The notes below the pieces were generated by a model that saw nothing but the letters and a program-made list of their open reading frames with translations, was not told where the DNA came from and searched no databases. Positions 12,091 through 24,985 of a stretch of DNA of 64,000 nt are shown here, piece after piece; within the stretch, counting starts at the first letter, position 1; each line of letters begins with the position of its first letter. Made by a program: the position numbers and the translations under genes. Source of the DNA: Ophthalmolycus amberensis (taxonomy: Eukaryota > Chordata > Actinopteri > Perciformes > Zoarcidae); assembly GCA_024529925.1 (NCBI GenBank), contig JAFEUB010000787.1, positions 4,126,001-4,190,000 of the forward strand. Reading direction: 5' to 3'.

Positions 12091-14708
12091 TCGGTGGAGT
12101 GGTGTGTGTGGGGTCTTTTTTTCCACCGTGTCAAAAGAAACAAATGACCTCAGTCCCCTTTGGTCACAGGTGGACCTTCTGTCGGACCAAGAACGGTCAG
12201 AATCACAGCGGCAGCTGCGTTTTTTTGTTCTCCAAGGGCTTCAGTAATATCTAAGCACCTTTTTGTCACCAGTATAACAAACACACTTTACCAAATTCTT
12301 AGAAAAATCAATATGATATCGATATTTGTTAAAGACATTTTGCAGTGATACCCTCACATGGGACTTGGATACAGTGCTTTGGCATCGTGGGAAAAAGACA
12401 AGAGATACTGAGTTTAACATCCTACGCACATTTTCAAATGTGTCCCCGTCCTCCCTCAGCCTCCTGATCAGAACGTCTCTGGTTGATATGACACATGCTG
12501 CCACCAATGTATCGCCATGTTTGTTGGTGACGGCGACTTTGAGTTGAAGACGGTAATAAAAAAAGAAAAATTGACGGATGCTAAAACAATATTTCAGGTC
12601 AGAAAGTCAACTATCAGACACAAACAAAAAGGTCTCCTTCCATGGTATTATATTATATAATGAAACACAATTAAACTCTCTCCTGTTTTTCTATCAATGA
12701 CAACGTTATATTTGTGTCACCATCACTTTAATCATTTAGAAATAATCTGCCTCACCTGTATAAATGCACTTCAATAGCACATACTTTAACTTTCCAAAAA
12801 GGAAACGGGGTGAGTTACAACACATAAATATAGAACACAATTACACATTTAATCTAATTGGATTTTATTTGGGTGTGGGCTCCACTTGTGTGCCTGTTAA
12901 GCGGTTAGTTGCCTCGCAACTGTTCTCAAACACTTGTTTACTAAATCTGTTCAGCATTGCTCACAAATAGATGGACTACAACAGCAGTGATGGAATGTTA
13001 TTTTTGTTCCCAGCATGATTATAGTTATATATTTAACATTTCTGTCGAGAGCTGAATTGATACAGTACAGGATTTGTGCACATTGGAGCCGTATTGACCA
13101 ACAAGGTTGGTGTTAATACAAGCCCTGTTGTTCAACATGAGTTCCTCCGTGTGGCTTGAGTCTGGGTCAAATTAACCAGCTTCCCCCAGAGTGGAAGTGC
13201 AGCAATTAAACTTTGTTTGGAGGCAGATATTTGAAGCATACCTCAAAAATCCTGGGACACACTGAAAACCAGAGACAAGTGGAGAGCATATTTTATGATG
13301 CGTGCAAACTAAGAGATGTCTGGCTTCTAATTGCTGTTACCTCAAACCCAATAAAACTGGTATGTGTCTGCAACGTGCAGCGTCGCACCTTTAGCTATTT
13401 GTCAACTTTTTTAACAGGCATGTTGTTCCGAGTATAATGACATGATTGCTTTTTACTGGCACTAGATTCACTTTAGTTGATGTTAAGTGTGCGTCAAGAT
13501 ACGCTTAGTTTGTTTTTGTTTATAGAAGCAGACATGACACAACTCCAACCTCTTGGTTACACTGCTAATGTTGCCCTTTGCTCTTTGTAATATAACTTAA
13601 CTTTCAATGTTCAATAAAACATGTTTGGCCATTTAGCTTTCTGATACATGTTTAGTACTTGTATACTGATTAAGCAATCTCTAAGTATGGATTTTCATTA
13701 AACAACCTACCAATAAAAAATGGCTACATAGAGGAGAATTTGGACACAAGGATTGCATTATGGCTGTGATCTTTCTTCCCACACATGCTGTGGTTAAGAG
13801 TCATTTTGAACCTTTCTCTTAACAAGCTGTCAGCCCAGTAGACAGCGAGTCATAAAGAAGAAACAAAGGTAACTCAAAGATGAAGGCTTCTGCCATTAGA
13901 CACACATCAGTGAACGTACAGTAGAACCGTCATCATGCGGTAGAGGACCAGGTCTTTCATTAGCTTTGCCCAAATACTTCTGGAATGGAATGGATCCATA
14001 AATCTCGTGATGAATACAGGGTGAATGTGTTCTTCCCACCCTCCTGCTTAATAATCCTGACTGTGATGCTGTTGGTTACGTAGATAATTCAAGCCGTTTG
14101 TGGTTCTTGTGTCTCTGCAGCTGACGGACGGTGGAAAGGCGGCTAAAAGTGGCATTGGTATCGGAGACATAGTTCTGTCTATTGACGGCATCGCCACGGA
14201 GGGCATGAACCACCTGGAGGCCCAGAACAAGATCAAGTGCTGCACTGGCAACCTCAGCCTCAACCTGCAGAAGTAAGCCATGAGCTCACGTGTGTGTGTG
14301 TATGTGTATGTGTAGTAGTTGTAAATTCACTTCACTTTAGAATGATTTAATATCCGAAGTTAAGTGGGAAGCCATTTATCTCCATGACAGCACATGAGCC
14401 ATATATTCCCTTTCAAACACTCCCAAACAACCCATCTCTGCACATTTAAAGTCCATGCTTCCCCTTTGAACCCCGACATCCCGCATACAGGCAGATGTTC
14501 ACTGTTGTTGTAGAAGTTAATCTTCGCTCTAACACAGCAACACCATTAGTTCTGCCTGATGTCCCATTCCCTGAAGGAAAGAGGAATAACTAAACTCCCA
14601 GCTAGAGCATCACACATGTGGACCACCCCCTCTTCCCCAAGGCCTACTCCTCTCTGTTTGGTGGAATCCTGTTGTACAGTGGAGCTGATTTTTCGCAAGC
14701 ACTTGTGT

Positions 14709-14756
<48 letters not shown>

Positions 14757-17700
14757 CTTTATATTGGTTCTCATGTGGTTTGAATTGTCCGGTTCCTTGG
14801 CAGCACCTGTAGGCAAGCGTGTGTTTTCATTTAAACACAAATGTTCAAGGCTCCTACACTTGTAGATTTACAGTAGTACACACAGAGGTAAAATGAATCG
14901 ATTTTGTTACGGTTCTTGAAATCAAAATTAACTTAATTGAAGTATTGAAATACTCCGTTTTCTTTTACTTCTGTGAGTTTTGATTTGTCTCTTCGTCGGT
15001 GTCTGGATTTCACATTCTGTCCTCCCTCCATGACTTTCATCTTTCTTTCACCACTCCCCTTGTTTGAGGATGTCTTCTAATTTGTGTCCAAATGATGACA
15101 GACCAAAGATGTTTGCTGTTGGTTGAGTGGCAGAGAACACATCCTGTAATACCACAGGTTTTATAGTAATTTAGTGTGTGGGTTCCTGTGAAAGAGAGAC
15201 CAGGATCAAACTCTCCTCTTTATGAGTGAAGCGGGTCTTACAATCACATTTGGCTAAAGATCGCAGATGGATGATTTACCGGTCAAAGTGGAAGTTCATA
15301 TTCTGATGGATTACAAAGGTTTTTTATTCTGAAGAAAGTCAACCAGGTTTGGCTGACAACAATGTGGAAGATATACAACCCATCCGTCCGGCAGTCGTTT
15401 GATTTATACCCTTTAAGCTGTTTCAATTACGCCGGACAGCCTTTCTCAGCATATTGAAAAAACATCAAGATAAAGGTTTCTTACTGATTGCTTATTACAA
15501 TGATTAGTTTTAAGCAAAGTGTAGTTTGCCTCATGGTTTACATAGTGGAACAATACTTCTGCACATGCATCTGATTTTATAGTTTGTCCTCCCTAAAGCT
15601 GCATTAAATATGGGGATGAGACGACTAATGGATTCAACATTTCTGTGCTTCATCTAACGTTTGGCATATAGCGAAAGAGGCCGATATGAGCATGGCGCTT
15701 TGCAAGACTCAAAACTCAAACCTGCCAAACATTTGATTTATTATTATGCCTGTCTGGCACACCATTCTCTTAAAGGAATAGTTTGGGAAATATGCTTGTT
15801 TGCTTTCTCTGCATGAATTAGTTCAGAGGATTGAAACCACTCTCCAGTCTGTTTAATATAAAGCTACAGTCCAAAGGTACAACAAAACAAACTGCTGCAC
15901 TACAAGAAGCTAGCCAAGAAATAGTCCCGCACCCAACCTTCCGTAAAAACCACAACCTGTTGTTTTTACACTTCATTGTTTGTACAAATTAAACAAATGT
16001 GATTTAATATATTATTTAGTCAGCTTTAGAGATGGTTGGTGGATTTAAAACAATCTTGTCTCATCATCTAACTATCAACAAGAAAGCGATTAAGCATCTT
16101 CCCCCGAAGACTTTTGTTTCCAATTAGGTTCCTAAAGAGTTGCCAAGTCCCAGTGTAACAAATCTCATGTAAGGGTGCGCTTGTTTGGGGGACCAGTTAA
16201 AGGATTATCTGTTCTGCATCGCTCTGTCTGTGGCAGACAGCAGCCCTTCAAGGGCTGATTCATGCCCTATTGGAAACACATGGAACAGCTTTTTTCATCA
16301 AGTGGCAGTATTATATTGTTTGTGACCATGGCAGCCGCTTTGGGGATAGCTGGCTCCAGGTTCTGCTTTACTGGGATACTTTAGGGTCCAGGAGATTGAC
16401 CGTGTAATCCCTGGGCCTTCTCCAGACTCCATTAACAATAAGAAATAAGATCAGAGTTTTAAGGTTTCATTCTGTTTGTTGCTTGGCACTCTTTGGCACT
16501 GTGAGTTAGACACACAGTGCTGTATATTCAAAAAGTGGCATGCCTAGGTCAACATCTGGACTTTAATAGGTTTACGTGCGTAATGGAAAGAAACAATCTC
16601 GTCCCTCATTTCTGTTAGTTTTTATAGGCGTCGTTCGCTTCTCTTTCTGTTTTTCTTCCCTGCACATTTTGATTGGGTTTGTCACTGGGTCAGACAGCAA
16701 CAGGAATGATAATAGCGAGAAGATACGGAGAAATGTTAACAATTCATGCGGTGTCTGCATGTGTGTATTTTAAAAGGAGACAGGTGTTTATTCCTTTTCC
16801 AAATAAACGAGTGATGGGGAGAAGAGATGGACAGCAGATGTGTGGACAAGACAAGGAGAATAAAGTTGTTTCTCCAGGAAAAACCTAAACTCGTACAAAG
16901 CTAAATTTGTCCAGGTTCTAATTATTTTTTAAGGATGACATGGCAGATGTAAAGAGGGCCAAATTATCCTTGCACTGACTGGAACAGAACTGGGATTCAT
17001 TGCCTGAAAGGTGAAGCCAGGTAAATGCATGAATGCAAATACCATGGTTACCAGTGTAATTAACACTCACCAGCATTCATTTAGCCGTCTGTGAGACTGA
17101 TGTCTACAGTGGAAAACCCATCGCAGTAAAGCAACCAGCGCTGAAACTGCTAGTAACAGGTGCCAAAATCACATCAGGGTAAGTTTGTTGTTGTCCCACT
17201 TATTCCAGTTTATCCAGCTGATTTTCTGCAGCTCATTTTGCAAACTCTTGATGCACTATATAGGCTTTGGCAGTCACTCTATCAACTGGTTTCCCTGTTA
17301 AAACAGCAGGATTTTTACATCACACTCTTACATTCTCTTACATTAGATTAGATACATTTCCTGCATAACTGGAATAGCGGTAAGGGAATAAATAGTTACT
17401 AATCTGAAATGTGTTGGTTGTTTTACTTGTCATTTCAATCATTGCCTGGGTTTTTCTTCTGTCTAGGAATGCACTCTGTATTGTTCAGCCTTCAGAGCTT
17501 TCTGTCAAACTAAATCAGTGTTTGTGTCTCCACCTCTCCTGCTGAGAGGGTTAAATATTGAAAGAAACCGGAAAGACAGAAAGATGGAAAAAAGCTAAAA
17601 GAAGTCAAGGGAGGCCAGTGGAAGTAACGCAGCATGGCAAAGAGATGAAAGAGACACATAAACAATGGTGGAGATGGATTCTCTAAGGCCGACAGTTTTT

Positions 17701-19559
17701 GATAAACTCGGTTAACATCTGCAGTTTCTGTAAACCATGGATCACCCTGCTCGATGGCACCAGGTGAGAACGTTAAAACATCACTGCTCCATGTTTAGAT
17801 TCATAGATATCCATACTATTTGACTGTGACTACTTGTGCATGACTGTGGAAAAAGTGCACTTGAGTTTCTGGGAATTTCTTTTGTTGGTGAATCATTTTT
17901 TTCTTCAGCTGAAACTGAATTCATTTAGATGAGAACTATATAAAAAAACAAATATATTGTTAGCTAGACGGATGGTTTTACTATGAGGGCGATGTAGACA
18001 CGTGTGGAGCATGTGTTCTTAACACACACACACACACACAATGGACACACACAAAAAGACTATCAGGTAATGTTTTAGTACATAACATTGAACCTATATT
18101 GAACAATAATTGATAACAATGTTTATATACTACTAACTTGCAACAGCAAATATGTTTCTTGGTAACAAAATAAAGAAACCCTCGTGATGCAAAATGTTGA
18201 TTATGAAAATATTCAGATCTTCTACAATACCTGAATATCCTATTAACTAAAGCACGACTAATTTATTTTATGGTTATGTTTAAACAATCGATTTATTAAC
18301 GTTTAATCAAACCAAACCATTGTTAGCCACATCAGCCAAAAGTACTTTAGTTGCATAAACCTAATTTGTCAGCAGAGCAGGATTAGGTTAGATGAACTGT
18401 GAGGTAGAGCAGAGGGAGGTGTGGTGGAAAAGATAATTAAAGATTGGCAGAGAGAAGGTTTACAAGGAAAAAGAAGGGAGAGAAAGAAGGCAGGAAAGGG
18501 ACAAAAAGGGAGAGCGAAAAGCTGACATTGAGGATGTTGTTGAAGAATAGGATTAGAATTTAAACTTTAAGGTAAATTGCTGAGGAATTACAACCTCAGA
18601 GGGAAGTTGTTTCTCCAAGCCGATGACTGTCATTAAGCAGTCCCACTATAGTGCAATCACAAAGTCTCAACACTTAAACTAGCCTCTTAAGCGATGTCAT
18701 TATTCTCTTTAGAGGTACACCAAAGTATTAAGCTGTCCATTACAACCAATCAACCCGTGTCTCAACAAAACCACCTTTGTATTTCACTGCTATGCCCCTC
18801 AGCTGCCAGTGTCTGGTTTTAGGCTTTATTCCCAACAGTTAAGCTATTTTAATGAGCCTGTGTGCATGTGTGTGTGTTTGAATGCTTTTCACCAGTGATG
18901 GCACAGTCTCAAGATGTCGATGTGTTCGAGGGAGCTAAAAGGTCCAAACTGAAATGCAGTTGACCTGATGCACTTACCCACATATGAAGTACGTACTGTA
19001 GGCACATCACGGAGTGCTGCAAATGAATGCACAATTTGAATAAACAAGTGATTGCACAAAGAAGAAAAGTTTTTGAAGCAGCTTTTGTTGTGCTCCACTT
19101 CTCTTTTCATCACAGTGGAGAGATCAAACCCTATTTAAAAGATCTCAAGGAGGATAATCACAGTGTTTGACAGGCCCATTGTCTGTGACTGAGAGTCTCA
19201 GTGGTGGAGGCGTCACACTTATAATAGTGAAGTCGTATGTGTACTCATGCAGAAAGCCACGGGGACAGGCCATAATAAGTCATGGACAAACACAATCAGC
19301 TTTTAGATTTATTGAGCATGAAAAGCGGAATTGCAACACTGGTGTTGTTGTTTGGCTGTGGTGGCACTGATTTATAAACACTCACACACATGCATACATC
19401 ACATCAGTCAGCAAGGAAGTTTAGCTTACCTCAGCACTATTGCACACCCAATCACTTTCATTTACATGTTACAGTACATGCAAAATGAATCTGAGGACCT
19501 ACAGACTATATGGCATGGTACACTTTAATGTGCCTAAAGAAGACATGCACAGAAACCCT

Positions 19560-19595
<36 letters not shown>

Positions 19596-21919
19596 TCCCA
19601 TGGCAGCTGCTGGAGTTATTTTGAGTCTAGAAGTTGGCTCTGGGTGCTTGGGCAAAGCGTTGAGTGAGAGAATAACATGCTGGGTCGGGGTATACGTTTT
19701 CATTTTGTTTACATTGTGTTCTCTGAATAGAGGTCAACGAGATGTACGTGGATATGCTGATGCTTGTGCACAGCCACGTGCCCAACAAACAGTGATACAT
19801 TCGCCTGGTCACTGGCTACTTCTAGCACAGAGGTTCATGTGTAATGTAATTATGTAATTTTCCTCACAATAAACATCTGAAATGTAGTTATCCTCACATC
19901 TGAAATACATGACTAATGGCCTCTCATTGTATCAGAATCACAAAATAAGTAATTTGTTTTATGTTCCAGTCACATATTTTTAGACTATACTGATACTTTA
20001 ATCAAATGATCTATTGCCTTTTTTTAGCTTCACTTTGAAACGAAACCCAGAATGGAAGGCATGCCTACTTGGAACTGGCCCACGTGTAACAAGAACAGCG
20101 CGTTTGAACAAGCTTGGCTTTGAAGAAGAGAGATAATTGGATTCCCTATTTACAAAAGAGAGAGCGAGAGAGCATGCTTTTGCAGAAAGGCCTGCTGAAG
20201 TGTTTCAGAGCAAAGCAAAGCGGGCGATTTTCTAGGAAGGGGCACGTAGAGGTGTGAGACAGAAAGAATGGCGTGATTAGTGTGATATTAAAACATGAAG
20301 AACCCATCCCCTGACAGGGTAGCCCCTGTAGTTTGATGGCAGTTAACTGGTACTCATGATTGCGGCCTTGACCTGTAGGTCCTGCTCTGTTACTCCTTAG
20401 AGGATATTACTGCAAAACGTGTGCTTGATCGGGTAAATATGATTTGTTTTGGTCTGAAGACTGATGGACCTCAATAGTTAACTCAAACCATAGAGGTCTA
20501 ATGTTATATTCGGCTGGCTCATTATTTTTATGTATCCCCACCCTCTCACTTTGTTGGCCCTGGCTTTACCAATACTCGCTAATCTACATGGGGTTTTTAT
20601 CGCCAGGCATACTGCTTTCAATAAAAAAAGCCTAATAAAACGGGTCAAAATGTGGTGTACACAGGTTGAACAAGTATAGTATTGGCTTGATCAGATAGAA
20701 TTTGCAAGACTTCAAATTCAAAGCCCTTTGCAAATCCTCTGTACTCATAGTCCCCCTACACAGCTGCCATTGTCACTTTACTCGGCTCTGATACTTGCCA
20801 AAGATGTTCCAAAGCCAAGAGTGCTAAACTGGGCCCACCTGTCTCTGTCTTTCACTGGTCAGTAGTATTTGCCAAAGATCATTTAAAACTGATGACCGTC
20901 ATCTTTGGCTCGGCTTTTAGTATTTGCCTGTAATATCCTAATACCAAGACAATGCAGCTACAGCGAGACACACCTGTCTCTGTCTGTCTCTTGCTAGTCT
21001 GTTGTTTTCGCCAAAGGAAATACAAATCCCAAGAACATTAGGGGTCTGTGAAGGTAGCCCACGGATATTCTGAGGCCAAGAACACTGTGTTAAACTCATC
21101 TGTCTCTGTGTTGTTTTTTTAAATTCCTCTCTGCTATTTGCCAAATATATCTTAGTGTAAGGCGCCAAGAACACTCATCTTTAGAACAGCCAGCAATCGT
21201 TGAATGATACCCGAAATGGACCGCGGGAACAGTAATCACGTGAACAGTAATCACTATACATGACTGTCAGTCGGAACATAAGCTGTACACTCAGCAGAGT
21301 TACAAATGACTCAATAATACCTTGTAATCAACATCTTTTGAAAGAAAATACACTCATGGCCCGTACGCAATTCACCATCTTCTCTTGGAGTTCTCACATT
21401 GAGCGTTAATCTACTGTGTTATCAGTTCAAATTGACCTGGGATATATATACATTTTATCAATTGACTCATGACTGTATTTGTTTTTGACCGGATGGATTT
21501 ACAGAATCAGATGACCTGCATGTTCAGCTGAGGCAGAGTGTAATCCTAGGAGCATGAGTATGTGCCTATTAGGCTATCTGTGTTACTTTTTAACACAATC
21601 TACTGTATGCTCGTTGCATAATTATATATTTATGCATCTATATGCATGAACGAATATAGATGCACATACTGATGCATGAGGTGTGTACCTCGTGCACTCT
21701 CGTCCATCCCCGACCACTTTCCACCATCATCCTCTTCAGGCTCATCTGTTGAAAATACTGTGATTTTATAGAGACGAAAAAAAGCAGCTGAAGGAATTCC
21801 ATAACTTTATAGAGTATTTGTTCAATGTCAGAGCCAGGATCATTTTATGATCACTGTCACAACCGACCAAGTTAATGAGACTCAGCATCACTCAGAGAAC
21901 AACTTGAGGGAAGTGTGCT

Positions 21920-22010
<91 letters not shown>

Positions 22011-24929
22011 TAGCAAAAAGAGCCAGAGAGACGGATAGAAAGAAAGAAATGGATCAAGTAAACAGAAACAGAAAGTTGGACACTTGAACCGAGAATCAAC
22101 AATAAGTCAGTAAATCTTGCGTCTCTGTGAGTGAAACCTCTGAGTGATACTGACGCACGTTGATATTCACAACCCTCTCAACAGACCTAAGGCCAGAGGC
22201 TGACTATGGAAAACACTACCTGATCCAGCTGCGGATCATTTTGACGGGCAGGCAGTCTGAGCACTGGACCCAGCTGGAGCGCTGTCTCTCTGATGTACTG
22301 CGTTGTTTCTGTTTCTGCTGCCTTGAAAAATAACTGTGAGCTTCCAGAGAGCGGACTATAAACTGTAAAGTAGACAGCAGAAAATAAAACTCACTATCTG
22401 CCTCTCTCGCTCACATAAAATATACATGTTACTCTTTATTCTTCTGCCGGATACACACATGGTGGATGTAGCACGACATCACATCATTTGAGACCATATA
22501 CAGGGCCCGATCTAACAAAACCGCAGCACAAAGACTCATTAATCTTCAATCTTCAATCTCTGCTTTAAATCTTCCCATGTGGGGCCCCCTATCACATGGA
22601 TTTCCTCATCCAGTCTGGGCCCCCCTGTACCACTGCTTTCCCTTACGGAGCCCCAGCATGTACCGAGTTTGCCTCCGAGGCAGTGAGGACTAAACTTCCT
22701 CTGTCCAGGACCCACCAATGCAATCTTCATCCGATTCTCATGAAATCACACCAGGGCTTTGGTCGTGTTGGGTTTGACCCGTGTAACTTCCGAAACACTC
22801 TTTAGGATGTACTTTAAATGAGTTTGACAGCACCGACATGCCTTTGATAAACCCAGATTTGCCCTGGAGATCTGTGCGATGTTTCTCCGCTCCTCTGGTT
22901 GTATGGTTCTGGTCAAGATTGTTTGTCAATCAGCTGCAGGGAGAGAGAGAAAGCTCAGTTTTGAGATGTCTATATTGGTTGCAGTGTGGAAATGTTTAGT
23001 ACGTCTTTCAAAACAAACAGGCTGGCCACACATTCCGATTTAGGTCCATTGAGTCATTAGTTTATTCAATTACACTTTGAAATCTTTTAAACAACATTAG
23101 CAAACTTAAGTGTGGGCGTTGCCTTGACGCGTTCACAGAGGTATGGCTGGACATTATCAGGTCAAGAGTCATTAACACTAAGTGAAAAATGCTTTAAACA
23201 TGCCAGGTTGTGTTGCGGGATAAATATTGTATTTTGCTATTCGGGTGTGTGGCAGCATGTGTTTGTGTCGGCTCTTTCCCTGCGCTTGTGTCTTTCTTAG
23301 CGCCTCCATGTGAGCTCCTCTGTTTATATGTAAAGTTTTTACTTCTGGGTCAGTCTGCTATGAAACCGAGCTGTAAAAGTTGAAACGACATTTCAAAAGA
23401 CAACACAGGATTCCCGTCCTCCCATCAACTTATTTTACTGCCCAGTGACTCCAGAGACGGTGCAGCCAGTCAGACTAACTTACTCCTTTGGCCACTTAAA
23501 CCAAACCTTACTGTTTCGCATCAAAAGAAAACATATCCTCGAGCTGCCTTTAATGTGACATAAAATTACTTTTATGATCTTTGGAAAACATCAAAGAAGA
23601 ATTGTATGCTGTAAAAGCACGTAGACAGTTTATCTGTTGAAATTATGGGAATTTTGGTTTGCGACTAGATACATATGTTAGAGCAGTAACCCTTCTTCTT
23701 TGTCTTCTTAAAAATGTCCATATATCGTTTAAGATTTTACAGCTTTTTGTCTCAAATTGATGTCTTCTCCTGTATAATGTTTGTCATGCCCAAACCCAGT
23801 AAAAAATATGTACAGCAGCTGTGTTTTCCCAGTTTCTGTGCCTCATCATTTTTATTTTTACACTTTTACACTCACACTTAATCTACTTTCATCCAATTGT
23901 TTTTGTTTTCCAACCTTTATTTAGTCATGAGTGATGTGTAGCTGGCCCTTCCTCCTCGTACTGTGGAGTGGTGCACATTAGTCAGAGGAGGGCTGCTCCC
24001 CCTGCTGCTGTGCTCTGTTGGGGTTTGGATGCAGTACTGTTGACCTTCAGGCTGTTGGAGACATTGCCTCTTTTCTCCTGCTCTGGTGGGGACTTAATAA
24101 TGTGCCTGTTTCCTCTCATGGTCTCCTTAGGGTACCGGTCCACTGCTGTGTGTTTTGGTTAGAAAGTGAACTACCGGTACTATAAAATGTGCTTGTTTGT
24201 TGCTATGTTACCACAGGAAACACAGTGGCTGTGTTGCATGTAAAGACATTTTCTTCTGTGGTAATCTACATTTCAAAAAAGGACATTCTGTGTCGTTGTT
24301 ATCAAATCTCCTGCCTTTATCAATGGATTTTCACAGATTTAGCCAAATGAAAGTGATAGAAAGTGTGTCTTTATGAGCACATTATAGCACCAGAATATCC
24401 ATGTTAAACACCAAGAGATGTTGACCTAAATGTGAGGGTCTGGTCAAGTCTGCATTGAGTACAGACAAATAGGCATCTAGTGTTAGAGCCTCTTTCATAA
24501 AAACAACAGTTGACTTGTGCCCTCAGGCTTTTTGTCTAGCCATATTGATCTATGGCAGAAGATGAAGAAGCAAAAACATCACAGAAACTATTTAAAACAC
24601 CTGAATTCCAACACAGGCTGTATGATGTGTAGTCTGTCTTGAATGAGAAAAACTGATGGAAACACAATCTTTGAAACAATCGCAGATCATTCTGACACAC
24701 TTGAAATCTTCTCAAAGTTGATTTTTATTGACTTATGGTATAGTAGTGAAACTGTGCTACTTTTAACATATTTTGTTCCTCTGGTCTGGTCAGTGTCAAA
24801 GCTTCTTTTAGGATCTTGTGTGACGTCATACTCAGCTGAATGGCCTGTCGAGGCCTCGATGGAGATAGTGGTGGGAGGTAGTGGATAAGGAATGAGGAGG
24901 ATCAAACCCACAGATACAGGGGCATGGAG

Positions 24930-24985
<56 letters not shown>

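Larger units (their letters stand above)
2916..14120 (+). other. pdlim5: Intron inside the PDZ domain (11.2 kb)
   Basis: Conserved PDZ intron. Contains a C-run (3112-3129), GT repeats near 3780 and 12060-12090, repeat-like sequence at about 8640-8960, a possible alternative promoter and leader exon at 11733-12011, and otherwise unremarkable AT-rich sequence. No exon with PDLIM5 similarity was seen. Confidence 0.7.
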
